Below are positions 16,494 through 23,632 of a stretch of DNA of 64,000 nt, piece after piece. The notes under the pieces are model-generated. The model saw nothing but the letters and a program-made list of their open reading frames with translations. It was not told the DNA's origin and searched no databases. This DNA comes from CAZPXH01 sp964591085 (GTDB lineage: Bacteria; Spirochaetota; Spirochaetia; DSM-27196; CAZPXH01). The position numbers were made by a program, and so were the translations under genes. The stretch is from contig CAZPXH010000003.1 of assembly GCA_964591085.1 (NCBI GenBank), forward strand, positions 62,001-126,000, given 5' to 3'. Each line of letters starts with the position of its first letter. Position 1 is the stretch's first letter.

Positions 16494-17297
16494 ATGGCAG
16501 AAAAGACGATTCTTGAAGTATCCGGTCTCGGAAAGACCTATGACGACGGAACGCGCGCACTCAGCGACGTGAGCTTCAGCGTTTCTGAAGGCGAGTTCCT
16601 GGTTGTGATCGGCCTCTCCGGCAGCGGAAAGTCAACGCTCCTGCGCTGCATCAATCGCCTGGTGGAACCCACGGATGGCGCTGTGATCTGGCAGGGGACC
16701 ACGGTGAGCAGTGACGACCCGACAGCGCTGCGCAAGGTTCGCAGGGAAATAGGGATGATCTTTCAGCACTTCAACCTGGTGAAGCGTTCGTCGGTTCTCA
16801 CCAATGTACTGTCCGGGCGTCTGGGCTACGTGAATCCGGCGCAGTCCCTGCTGTATAGCTTCCCAAAGGCGGATCGGGAAGCCGCGCACGATGCGTTGCG
16901 CCGGGTTGGGCTGACCGTCCAGACCAACAAGCGAGCCAGCGAGCTCTCCGGGGGTCAGCAGCAACGGGTAGGAATTGCTCGTGCATTGATGCAGAACCCG
17001 CAGCTCATTCTTGCGGACGAGCCGGTGGCGTCACTGGATCCGGTTCTGGCACACAGCATTCTCGGCTACCTGGAGCGGCTCAACCAGGAGGACGGCATCA
17101 CAGTCATCTGCAGCCTCCACTATCTGGACCTGGTGCAGCGCTACGCAACCCGCGTGATTGGACTGCGGGACGGACGCATCGTGTACGAGGGCACTCGGGA
17201 AGAAGTCCGCAAGCTGACGGACGCTCAGTTCAAGGAAATCTACGGCGAGGAGGCCGAGCGCGTCGGCGTTCCATCGCTGACAGGGGGCGAAGCGTGA
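16494..17297 (+). CDS. phnC: PhnC-type ABC transporter ATP-binding protein
   Basis: 267 residues. Walker A is GLSGSGKST, the Q-loop is FQHFNLV, the ABC signature is ELSGGQQQRVGIARAL, Walker B is LILADEP with D-loop SLDP, and the H-loop histidine is in SLHYLDL. The insertion SGRLGYVNPAQSLLYSFP is typical of the phosphonate ATPases. It powers uptake through PhnE at the inner membrane. Its stop overlaps the phnE start by 4 nt (GTGA). Confidence 0.93.
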   Translation: MAEKTILEVSGLGKTYDDGTRALSDVSFSVSEGEFLVVIGLSGSGKSTLLRCINRLVEPTDGAVIWQGTTVSSDDPTALRKVRREIGMIFQHFNLVKRSSVLTNVLSGRLGYVNPAQSLLYSFPKADREAAHDALRRVGLTVQTNKRASELSGGQQQRVGIARALMQNPQLILADEPVASLDPVLAHSILGYLERLNQEDGITVICSLHYLDLVQRYATRVIGLRDGRIVYEGTREEVRKLTDAQFKEIYGEEAERVGVPSLTGGEA

Positions 17298-18871
17298 GCA
17301 CGATGACTGATCCTGAACTGCAGGTGAAGCCGGCGCGGGAGTCCGTGGGTCCGGGTGAGCGCCCCTTGCGGGGCGGGCCCCTCCCCGCAGTCTTGTCAGC
17401 GATAGTCCCAGGGCTCGGACAGATTGTGGCGGGCGCTATTCGGAGGGGTCTGCTGATCTTTGCCGGAATGGGGACGCTGGTGGCTTTGTACCTCTGGCGT
17501 CTTGCAGAGCTGGGAGTGCGCGCCGGTGTTGGCTGGCCCGCAATTATCCGGGCCTTTGAGCGCCGAACAGGATTCGCGGTGATTGTGCTCCTTGCGATTG
17601 CGGCGGCATGGGTGCTCAACGCCCTTGACGCGCTGCGCCTGGGAGATGATGAGCGCCGCGCACCTCGCGGTCTGTTTCTGGGAATGGGGGTTGCGTTCCT
17701 GATTCTTGGATGGCAGATCACCGATATTGACATGGCACAGGCGGTTCGTGGCTTCCCGGAGGCGTCCCGTCTGATTGGAGAGGTGGCATGGCCCTGGGCA
17801 GCCGCCGTTGACTACGAGGACCTGACCGTTCGGGACCGTGCTCCGGTGCACATCGGCGCGGAGACCCCACCACCGGTGCCTGATCCGGCCGGACAGGGCT
17901 CGGAGTTCACTGCTCGGGGAACAACCCCCGCGCTTACCGTCACTCCAGGTTTCGGCGAACTCTCCCGGCAGGGTCGCCTGGGAGAGGTTGATCCGGGAAC
18001 CTCAATCAGCATCCGGGGTACCGGCTTTGAACCCGAGATCCCGGTGGCACTGTGGTGGATTGATGAGATCGGGAGCGAGTTCCGAATCCGCCGGGAAGGC
18101 AACTTTGTGACGGTGCCCACTGACGCAAACGGTGAGTTCCTTACGGATGTTCGCCTCCCCTTCCCCCTTGCCGGAGCCCGCACGGGAGACGATGAGCCGA
18201 TCGTGCACTTTGTTGAGGCGCGCCAGGTATTCCAGGGAGAAGCCCGTGCGAGCGAGGCGCTCATTGTCAGCGTCAGCCTGATGGCGGAGACCATTATCAT
18301 GGGAATGATGGCTACGTTCTTTGGCATCATCTTTTCCGTCCCGGTGAGCTTCCTGGCCGCGAGAAACATCATGAGCGGCTCCCGGGCCACAATGATCATC
18401 TACTATGTCACCCGGACGCTTCTGAACATCATTCGATCCATTGAGCCGTTGATCTGGGCACTGATCGGTGTTGTGTGGGTTGGCCTTGGTCCCTTTGCCG
18501 GTCTGATTGCGCTGACCATCCATTCCATAGCAGCACTGGGAAAGTTGTACTCGGAAGCAATTGAGGGCATTGACCCCGGTCCCATTGAGGCAATCCAGGC
18601 AACGGGGGCAACCCGGATGCAAACGATCTTCTACGCGGTGATTCCGCAGATGATCAGCCCCTTTATCAGCTTCAGCATTTACCGCTGGGACATCAACGTT
18701 CGGATGTCTACCATCATCGGTGTTGTGGGTGGTGGAGGAATCGGGTTCATCCTCCAGCAGTACATCCGCTTGCTGGACTACCGGTCCGCAGGCATCGCGG
18801 TCTGGTTCATTGCACTGACTGTAGCGCTGCTGGACTACGTGAGTTCGGAGATCAGGCAGCGACTGGCCTGA
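17294..18871 (+). CDS. phnE: PhnE-type ABC permease with large extra N-terminal and periplasmic region
   Basis: 525 residues, about twice the usual PhnE length (260-280). From about residue 329 it is a standard binding-protein-dependent permease with several membrane helices and the EAA loop EAIEGIDPGPIEAIQATGA. Before this lie three membrane segments (about 35-70, 88-110 and 119-145) and a predicted periplasmic domain (about 150-320). The domain includes GTSISIRGTGFEPE, which resembles IPT/TIG or Ig-like beta sandwiches. The extra domain could help dock PhnD. Translation starts at GTG 17294 (overlap with phnC) or ATG 17303. Confidence 0.88.
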   Translation: MSTMTDPELQVKPARESVGPGERPLRGGPLPAVLSAIVPGLGQIVAGAIRRGLLIFAGMGTLVALYLWRLAELGVRAGVGWPAIIRAFERRTGFAVIVLLAIAAAWVLNALDALRLGDDERRAPRGLFLGMGVAFLILGWQITDIDMAQAVRGFPEASRLIGEVAWPWAAAVDYEDLTVRDRAPVHIGAETPPPVPDPAGQGSEFTARGTTPALTVTPGFGELSRQGRLGEVDPGTSISIRGTGFEPEIPVALWWIDEIGSEFRIRREGNFVTVPTDANGEFLTDVRLPFPLAGARTGDDEPIVHFVEARQVFQGEARASEALIVSVSLMAETIIMGMMATFFGIIFSVPVSFLAARNIMSGSRATMIIYYVTRTLLNIIRSIEPLIWALIGVVWVGLGPFAGLIALTIHSIAALGKLYSEAIEGIDPGPIEAIQATGATRMQTIFYAVIPQMISPFISFSIYRWDINVRMSTIIGVVGGGGIGFILQQYIRLLDYRSAGIAVWFIALTVALLDYVSSEIRQRLA

Positions 18872-18897
18872 GCCCTCAGGACTCCTTGGGACTCCCC

Positions 18898-18927
18898 CTG
18901 ACCCCTGAGGTCGGCGTCCGCTACACT
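18898..18927 (+). promoter_or_regulatory. promoter candidate, leaderless arrangement, for the GH13_18 gene
   Basis: CTGACC (18898-18903), an 18-nt spacer and TACACT (18922-18927) lie 6 nt before ATG 18934, so transcription would start at or next to the start codon. It supports ATG 18934 over upstream alternatives. Confidence 0.45.
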
Positions 18928-18933
18928 ACTTTT

Positions 18934-20403
18934 ATGCGCAACGGCTGCCAGCTAATTGTGTACCCCGACTCAATTGGCGGAGACCTCTCCAGTCTCCGCC
19001 GCTTTCTCTCCGGCGAAGCCGGTTCTGCTTTGACCGGGGTTCACGTGCTTCCGTTCTACCCTTCATCGGCGGACCGGGGATTTGCACCGCTCACCTACGC
19101 AGAAGTGGACCCGAACTTTGGGAGCTGGGAAGACATTGAGTGGATCGCACGTGAGTTTGATCTGTGCGTGGACTTCATGCTCAACCACATCTCCGCACAG
19201 AGTGTCTGGTTCCGGGATTACCTGGCCCGCGGGGATGAAAGCGAGTATGCGGACATGTTCATTCGTTACTCGCGCTTCTGGCCTGACGGCGCCCCAAGCG
19301 ACGGAGATCTGGAGCGGATCTACACTCGAAAACCGCGGCCGCCCTACCGGGAAGTCAGCACCCCTAACGGCGGTAAGGAACGTGTCTGGTGCACCTTTGA
19401 TTTTGAGCAAATTGATCTGAACCTTGCCTCGGAGTCCACCCGTGAGCGGATGGCTGGATGGCTTCGGTCACTGGCCGGTCACGGCCCGGCAATGATTCGG
19501 CTGGATGCCTTTGCCTACGCCACCAAGAAGCCGGGGACCAACTGCTTCTTTGTGCAGCCGGATGTGTGGGAGATCCTGGACTGGTCACGGGACGTTCTCG
19601 CGGATACAGACGTTGACCTCCTCCCCGAGGTTCACGAGCACTACCGGATGCAGCAGGCAATTTCCGCGCACGAGTATCGCGTCTACGACTTTGCACTGCC
19701 GATGCTTGTCCTTCACGCACTTTACGAGGGCCGCGCCCACCGCCTCGCCCACTGGTTGACGATCTGTCCGCGCAACCAGGTCACTACGCTAGATACCCAC
19801 GATGGAATCGGTGTGGTGGACGTTGCCGACCTCCTGACTCCCGAGGAGATTGAGCGGACGCGGAAAGCGCTGTTTGAACGCGGCGCAAACGTCAAGCGAA
19901 TCTACAACACCCAGGCCTACGGAAACCTGGACATCTACCAGATCAATTGCACCTATTATTCGGCGCTGGGAGAGCGGGATTCCTGGTACCTGCTTGCTCG
20001 GGCTATCCAGTTCTTTGCCCCGGGAATCCCGCATGTCTACTACGTTGGCCTGCTGGCAGGGAGAAACGATCTTGCGCTAGTGGAGCAGACCCGCGTCGGG
20101 CGAGACATCAATCGTCATAACTACACGGTTGAGGAGGCGATGCGGGAGCTCCAGCGGCCGGTGGTCAGCAAGCTCCTTTCGCTGATGCAGCTCCGGAACA
20201 GCTCCGCTGCATTCGAAGGGACCATGAGCGTGAGCAGCACCGAGCATGGCCAGGAACACGCAACGCTTCTTGTTGTCAGGTGGCAGAACGGGGACGAGGA
20301 GGCGGTGCTGGAGGCGGACCTCTTCTCCCGGAGCTTCCGCGCGTGGACACGCTCCGGTTCAGCTCTGGTAGCCGAAGTCGCCGTTCATCCCGCGGATACC
20401 TGA
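18934..20403 (+). CDS. GH13_18 glucoside phosphorylase (sucrose phosphorylase-like)
   Basis: 489 residues from ATG 18934. This start gives the family's usual N-terminus (NGCQLIVYPDSIGGDL). The GH13 nucleophile Asp lies in MIRLDAFAYATKKPGT, the acid/base Glu in LLPEVHEHY, and the transition-state Asp in LDTHDGIGVVD. This family splits sucrose, sucrose 6-phosphate, glucosylglycerol or glucosylglycerate with phosphate to give glucose 1-phosphate. The sequence alone does not settle which acceptor is used. A glucosylglycerol or glucosylglycerate role would fit a saline habitat. The glucose 1-phosphate could enter GlgC or the phosphohexomutase. Confidence 0.85.
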   Translation: MRNGCQLIVYPDSIGGDLSSLRRFLSGEAGSALTGVHVLPFYPSSADRGFAPLTYAEVDPNFGSWEDIEWIAREFDLCVDFMLNHISAQSVWFRDYLARGDESEYADMFIRYSRFWPDGAPSDGDLERIYTRKPRPPYREVSTPNGGKERVWCTFDFEQIDLNLASESTRERMAGWLRSLAGHGPAMIRLDAFAYATKKPGTNCFFVQPDVWEILDWSRDVLADTDVDLLPEVHEHYRMQQAISAHEYRVYDFALPMLVLHALYEGRAHRLAHWLTICPRNQVTTLDTHDGIGVVDVADLLTPEEIERTRKALFERGANVKRIYNTQAYGNLDIYQINCTYYSALGERDSWYLLARAIQFFAPGIPHVYYVGLLAGRNDLALVEQTRVGRDINRHNYTVEEAMRELQRPVVSKLLSLMQLRNSSAAFEGTMSVSSTEHGQEHATLLVVRWQNGDEEAVLEADLFSRSFRAWTRSGSALVAEVAVHPADT

Positions 20404-20412
20404 GTCTGTTTA

Positions 20413-20700
20413 CTAGCGCCGGTTCCGGCGGGACTGCTTGCTCTTCCCCGGTGGTTTGGGCTGCGTTGAACCGCTGGGGGCTTCTGTCTTCAGCGGGAAC
20501 GCCAGCTTGAGAATGATCACAAACACTCCGGCAAGGTGGTAGAACACGTCCAGCACATCAATAGGGCGGAACGGCTGACCCTCCACTATCCAGCGAAACT
20601 TCTGCACCAAGTGTGGCTCCGGCTGTAGCGGGAGGATCATCAGGACAACCGTGAATACAATCAGGAATGACCAGGGAATCTCTGACAGAACTCTGCGCAT
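20413..20700 (-). CDS. small conserved membrane protein
   Basis: 95 residues with two hydrophobic helices (about residues 10-26 and 53-70) joined by a loop with PEPHLVQK and RPIDVLD. The tail is basic and rich in Ser, Pro, Lys and Arg. Small proteins with the same PEPHL...G...RPIDxxD pattern are widespread and are often labelled 'RND transporter' without experimental support. The function is unknown. It begins 5 nt after the transporter-like gene and is probably cotranscribed with it. Confidence 0.7.
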   Translation of the reverse strand: MRRVLSEIPWSFLIVFTVVLMILPLQPEPHLVQKFRWIVEGQPFRPIDVLDVFYHLAGVFVIILKLAFPLKTEAPSGSTQPKPPGKSKQSRRNRR

Positions 20701-20705
20701 CTCCG

Positions 20706-22079
20706 TCAGTATATGGTTTTCTGCATGGACAGAACAGGGATGAAGCGTGGCTCCAATCGAAAGCGCATCCAGAGGTTTTCAACGGCAAGTGCCAGCACCA
20801 GTGAAAGCGCGGCCGTTGTGGTGCCCTCCATGGGAAAGATCCGTGGCAGAACCAGCACAAATAGCAGAAGGCTCAGGGTGTAGAGCGTAACTGACTCGGT
20901 GAGGACAATAGTCTTGCGCCGGTGGACCGCGAGGCCCCGATACAGGGACTTGAAGCTTGCAAGCACGGGTGCAAGAGGGAGCAGGAGCATTGGGGCCGTC
21001 GTTAGCGGCAGCAGATGCGCTCCCATACCGGCGACACCGGCGAACCAGAGACCACGGAGCGGAGTGACCGCGACAAGCAGGAACACGACACCGAGGGCCA
21101 CAGCCACCCAACGGACAAACTGTCGCAAGGCGGGCAGCCGCTCTTCGGACTCGCCAATGAGCGCAATCACAGCCTCCTGCAGGCTGAGTCCGACCGAGTT
21201 GAACAGAAACAGAAAGGACTGGATAACCGGCCACGCTGCCAGGGACTCCCGGAGCAGGAGGCTCCGCGTGATTCCCACGGTGAGCAGGGGCCGCGCTGCA
21301 AGAAACACAACAGAGGTGAGCGCGAGCGGAATGTAGAAGCGTACCAACGCACGCGGCGTTGCCGTTGTTTCGTTGGCGGAAAGGTCGGGGAGACGTCCCA
21401 CAAGGAGCACGCCGAAGCTGATCCACGCCGCTACCGCTCCGGCAATGACCCCGGAGATGATTGCAATTGCTGCAATCATTGCGCCGCCGACCGGCTGGGC
21501 TATCACGAGAATCACCAGGGCGAGTGCAAGCGCAACGATGCGAACCACCATGGTGATGCTCACGACGCCGGTGTAACCAAATCTGATGAGCACGCCCTGC
21601 CAGAGCCGGCGATAGCCAACGGCAGCGCTGAAGGGTGCCATGACCGCAAACGGGAGTCGCCCGAGCTCAGCAATATCTGCGGGCACCCCGAGAACAGCGG
21701 TGGTGATGAGGGTATAGAGCGGGGTGAAGGCAATGATCAGGTGAAGCGCTGTCAGTATCGCCCCAAGCCTGGTCATCAGCCCGAGCAGCCGGCGGTAGTC
21801 AGCCTCCCCGTGCACAACGGCGGTTGCCGCTGAGAGCATCTGAATGATAGGCGACTCCACCACCAGGGAGAGGCTCAGCACCACCCCAAACGCCGCGAGG
21901 TTGGCATCCGGAGACGCGAGACGCGACATCACCGCGTTCACCGCCGGACCCTCTACTCCCATGATGAGCCACATTGCAGCCAAGGGGAGCCAGAAAAGCA
22001 GAATCGCAGGCAGCGTCACTGGAGGACGAAGCGCTCCTCGATTGCTGGAGCTAGAGGACTGCGGAGTAGACTGAGACAT
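20706..22079 (-). CDS. MOP-superfamily (MATE/ANKH-like) membrane transporter
   Basis: 457 residues with about 12 hydrophobic helices. The first helix region, FWLPLAAMWLIMGVEGP, and the conserved ESPIIQML segment are typical of MATE-like and ANKH-like proteins. These are built from two bundles of six helices and export small organic ions by ion exchange. The substrate cannot be predicted. A Ser-rich, hydrophilic N-terminus of 20 residues precedes the first helix. It leads a two-gene unit and is divergent from the Kelch gene. Confidence 0.7.
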   Translation of the reverse strand: MSQSTPQSSSSSNRGALRPPVTLPAILLFWLPLAAMWLIMGVEGPAVNAVMSRLASPDANLAAFGVVLSLSLVVESPIIQMLSAATAVVHGEADYRRLLGLMTRLGAILTALHLIIAFTPLYTLITTAVLGVPADIAELGRLPFAVMAPFSAAVGYRRLWQGVLIRFGYTGVVSITMVVRIVALALALVILVIAQPVGGAMIAAIAIISGVIAGAVAAWISFGVLLVGRLPDLSANETTATPRALVRFYIPLALTSVVFLAARPLLTVGITRSLLLRESLAAWPVIQSFLFLFNSVGLSLQEAVIALIGESEERLPALRQFVRWVAVALGVVFLLVAVTPLRGLWFAGVAGMGAHLLPLTTAPMLLLPLAPVLASFKSLYRGLAVHRRKTIVLTESVTLYTLSLLLFVLVLPRIFPMEGTTTAALSLVLALAVENLWMRFRLEPRFIPVLSMQKTIY

Positions 22080-22084
22080 CCATT

Positions 22085-22114
22085 CAGATAGGCACTTGCA
22101 CCGCTGCGCGTCAA
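22085..22114 (-). promoter_or_regulatory. promoter, leaderless arrangement, for the MATE/ANKH-like gene
   Basis: On the minus strand TTGACG (22109-22114), an 18-nt spacer and TATCTG (22085-22090) end only 5 nt before ATG 22079. It interlocks with the divergent -10 box of the Kelch gene (22128-22133). Confidence 0.6.
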
Positions 22115-22127
22115 GCGGAGGATCGGG

Positions 22128-22133
22128 TACACT
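22128..22133 (+). promoter_or_regulatory. -10 box of the Kelch gene
   Basis: TACACT lies 6 nt before ATG 22140. The -35 region is weak (TGCGCG at 17 nt). The predicted mRNA is leaderless. Confidence 0.35.
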
Positions 22134-22139
22134 GGTTTC

Positions 22140-23594
22140 ATGCCAACAAGCCTGGTCGCGTGGGTACTTGCGATCCTGGTCATAACACAGGACGTGGGTA
22201 CCGCTGCGTGGTCCCGTATTGATCTCTTTGGAGGCAGCTGGTGGTCCGTCCCAACCATGGTCCGGCTCGCGGCGGATCTGGCCGCGGTGATCTTGCTTCT
22301 GCTTCCGGGCGTGCCGGTATGGCTCGCGGCGGTGCTACTGACAGCATGGCTCGCCGACCACGGCCTCAGAATCAGGGAGAGCCTGACGCGGAGGGCGGAC
22401 GGGTTTTTCCCGTCCCTTGTGTTTGTGGTTGGCGGGGCAACTCGGGCAGCGCTGGTTCTGCTGTGTCTCGTTGTCCTGCTTGTCTCCTCTACCCAGACGC
22501 GGGCAGATCTGGCTTCTTCAGCAGGCAAAGAAGGAGATCACTCCGTTTCCTCCCTGCAAGACCCACAGCAAGAGCCGCAGGAAGACCCGGGGACAGCGGC
22601 CGCCGAGCCGACCGAGTCCTCCGGTGCGCAGGAGACCCTGCAACCTACTGAGACCGCCGAGTTTCCCGCACAGGCCCAGGAATCCTCTGTCAGGGATGGG
22701 GGGATTGCTGCAGAATTCCGTAGCGGCCGAGATCTGAGCTGGGCACAGATTCAGCCGGGGCGTCGGCTGGCGCTCAGCGGGCCCGCCACGGCTGTCCATG
22801 GCGGGCGCATCTGGCTGCTTGGCGGTGGAGATCCATCCCTTCCGCGGGGCCAGGAGAGCTACCGGGTTGATCCGGGCACCGGTGCGGTGCAGCAGTATCG
22901 CAGTCCCTGGCCCTCCCGGCAGGGTGCTGCAGCCGTGTCTTTCCGGGGCGAGCTATGGCTCATCGGCGGTCAGGGCAACGTGCCGCTGAACGACGTCTGG
23001 AGCAGCAGGGACGGAATTACCTGGACCTTCCGTGGCAACGCTCCTTTCCTGGGCCGCTGGGACCATGCGCTTTCCGTCATTGGTGACCAACTGGTGGTTA
23101 CCGGAGGCACGGATGGCCAACGGGCCTTCTCCGACACCTGGAGCAGCGAAGACGGGCTCACGTGGCGCCGACTGGGCACCGGACCCTGGGACGGGAGGGG
23201 CGGCCATCGCGTGGTGGTGACGGATGAGCGGCTGTTTCTGGCGGGCGGGAGAGGCTCTGATGGGCAAGCCCTGAGCGACCTGTGGAGTGCCTGGCTTGCG
23301 GACGATGAGCTGCAGTGGGAGGCGGCGGGCACGTTGGTGCCGATGCAAGGGCACGCCATGTTTGCTGACGGCAGCGGGCTCCTGCTGCTTGTGCTACAGG
23401 ATGATCAGATGACGGCGCTGCGAGTGCCTCTTTCCCGCCGGGGGGCGCCGCGAATGGACCGTGTACAGCGCTCGGCGGCCGGGCTTGCTCCCTGGTCGGG
23501 AGCCACGGGGCTGGAAGTGGCGGGAAATCAGTATTTTGTGGGCGGGAGCCGGGAAGGGCGCGCGGAGGCGGCCCTCCTGCGCCGTCTGGACTGA
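22140..23594 (+). CDS. membrane-anchored Kelch-repeat protein
   Basis: 484 residues. The N-terminal 120 residues hold three or four membrane helices. A low-complexity Gln/Glu/Pro/Ala-rich linker (about 135-190) leads to a Kelch beta-propeller of four or five blades. Each blade shows the double-glycine strand (LLGGGD, LIGGQG, VTGGTD, LAGGRG, VGGSRE) followed by W.S.DG.TW or W.A turns. Kelch propellers bind proteins or sugars. The domain faces outward by the positive-inside rule, although this is not certain. No enzyme motif is visible. It stands 38 nt before ptsP. Confidence 0.75.
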   Translation: MPTSLVAWVLAILVITQDVGTAAWSRIDLFGGSWWSVPTMVRLAADLAAVILLLLPGVPVWLAAVLLTAWLADHGLRIRESLTRRADGFFPSLVFVVGGATRAALVLLCLVVLLVSSTQTRADLASSAGKEGDHSVSSLQDPQQEPQEDPGTAAAEPTESSGAQETLQPTETAEFPAQAQESSVRDGGIAAEFRSGRDLSWAQIQPGRRLALSGPATAVHGGRIWLLGGGDPSLPRGQESYRVDPGTGAVQQYRSPWPSRQGAAAVSFRGELWLIGGQGNVPLNDVWSSRDGITWTFRGNAPFLGRWDHALSVIGDQLVVTGGTDGQRAFSDTWSSEDGLTWRRLGTGPWDGRGGHRVVVTDERLFLAGGRGSDGQALSDLWSAWLADDELQWEAAGTLVPMQGHAMFADGSGLLLLVLQDDQMTALRVPLSRRGAPRMDRVQRSAAGLAPWSGATGLEVAGNQYFVGGSREGRAEAALLRRLD

Positions 23595-23632
23595 AGGCAA
23601 GGAACGGTAGGGGGAGTCCCGCAGAGGGTCGC

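Noticed and set aside
15516..18871. Calling this a phosphonate degradation locus
   Set aside because: Only the importer is present; no C-P lyase, phosphonatase or related genes are nearby.
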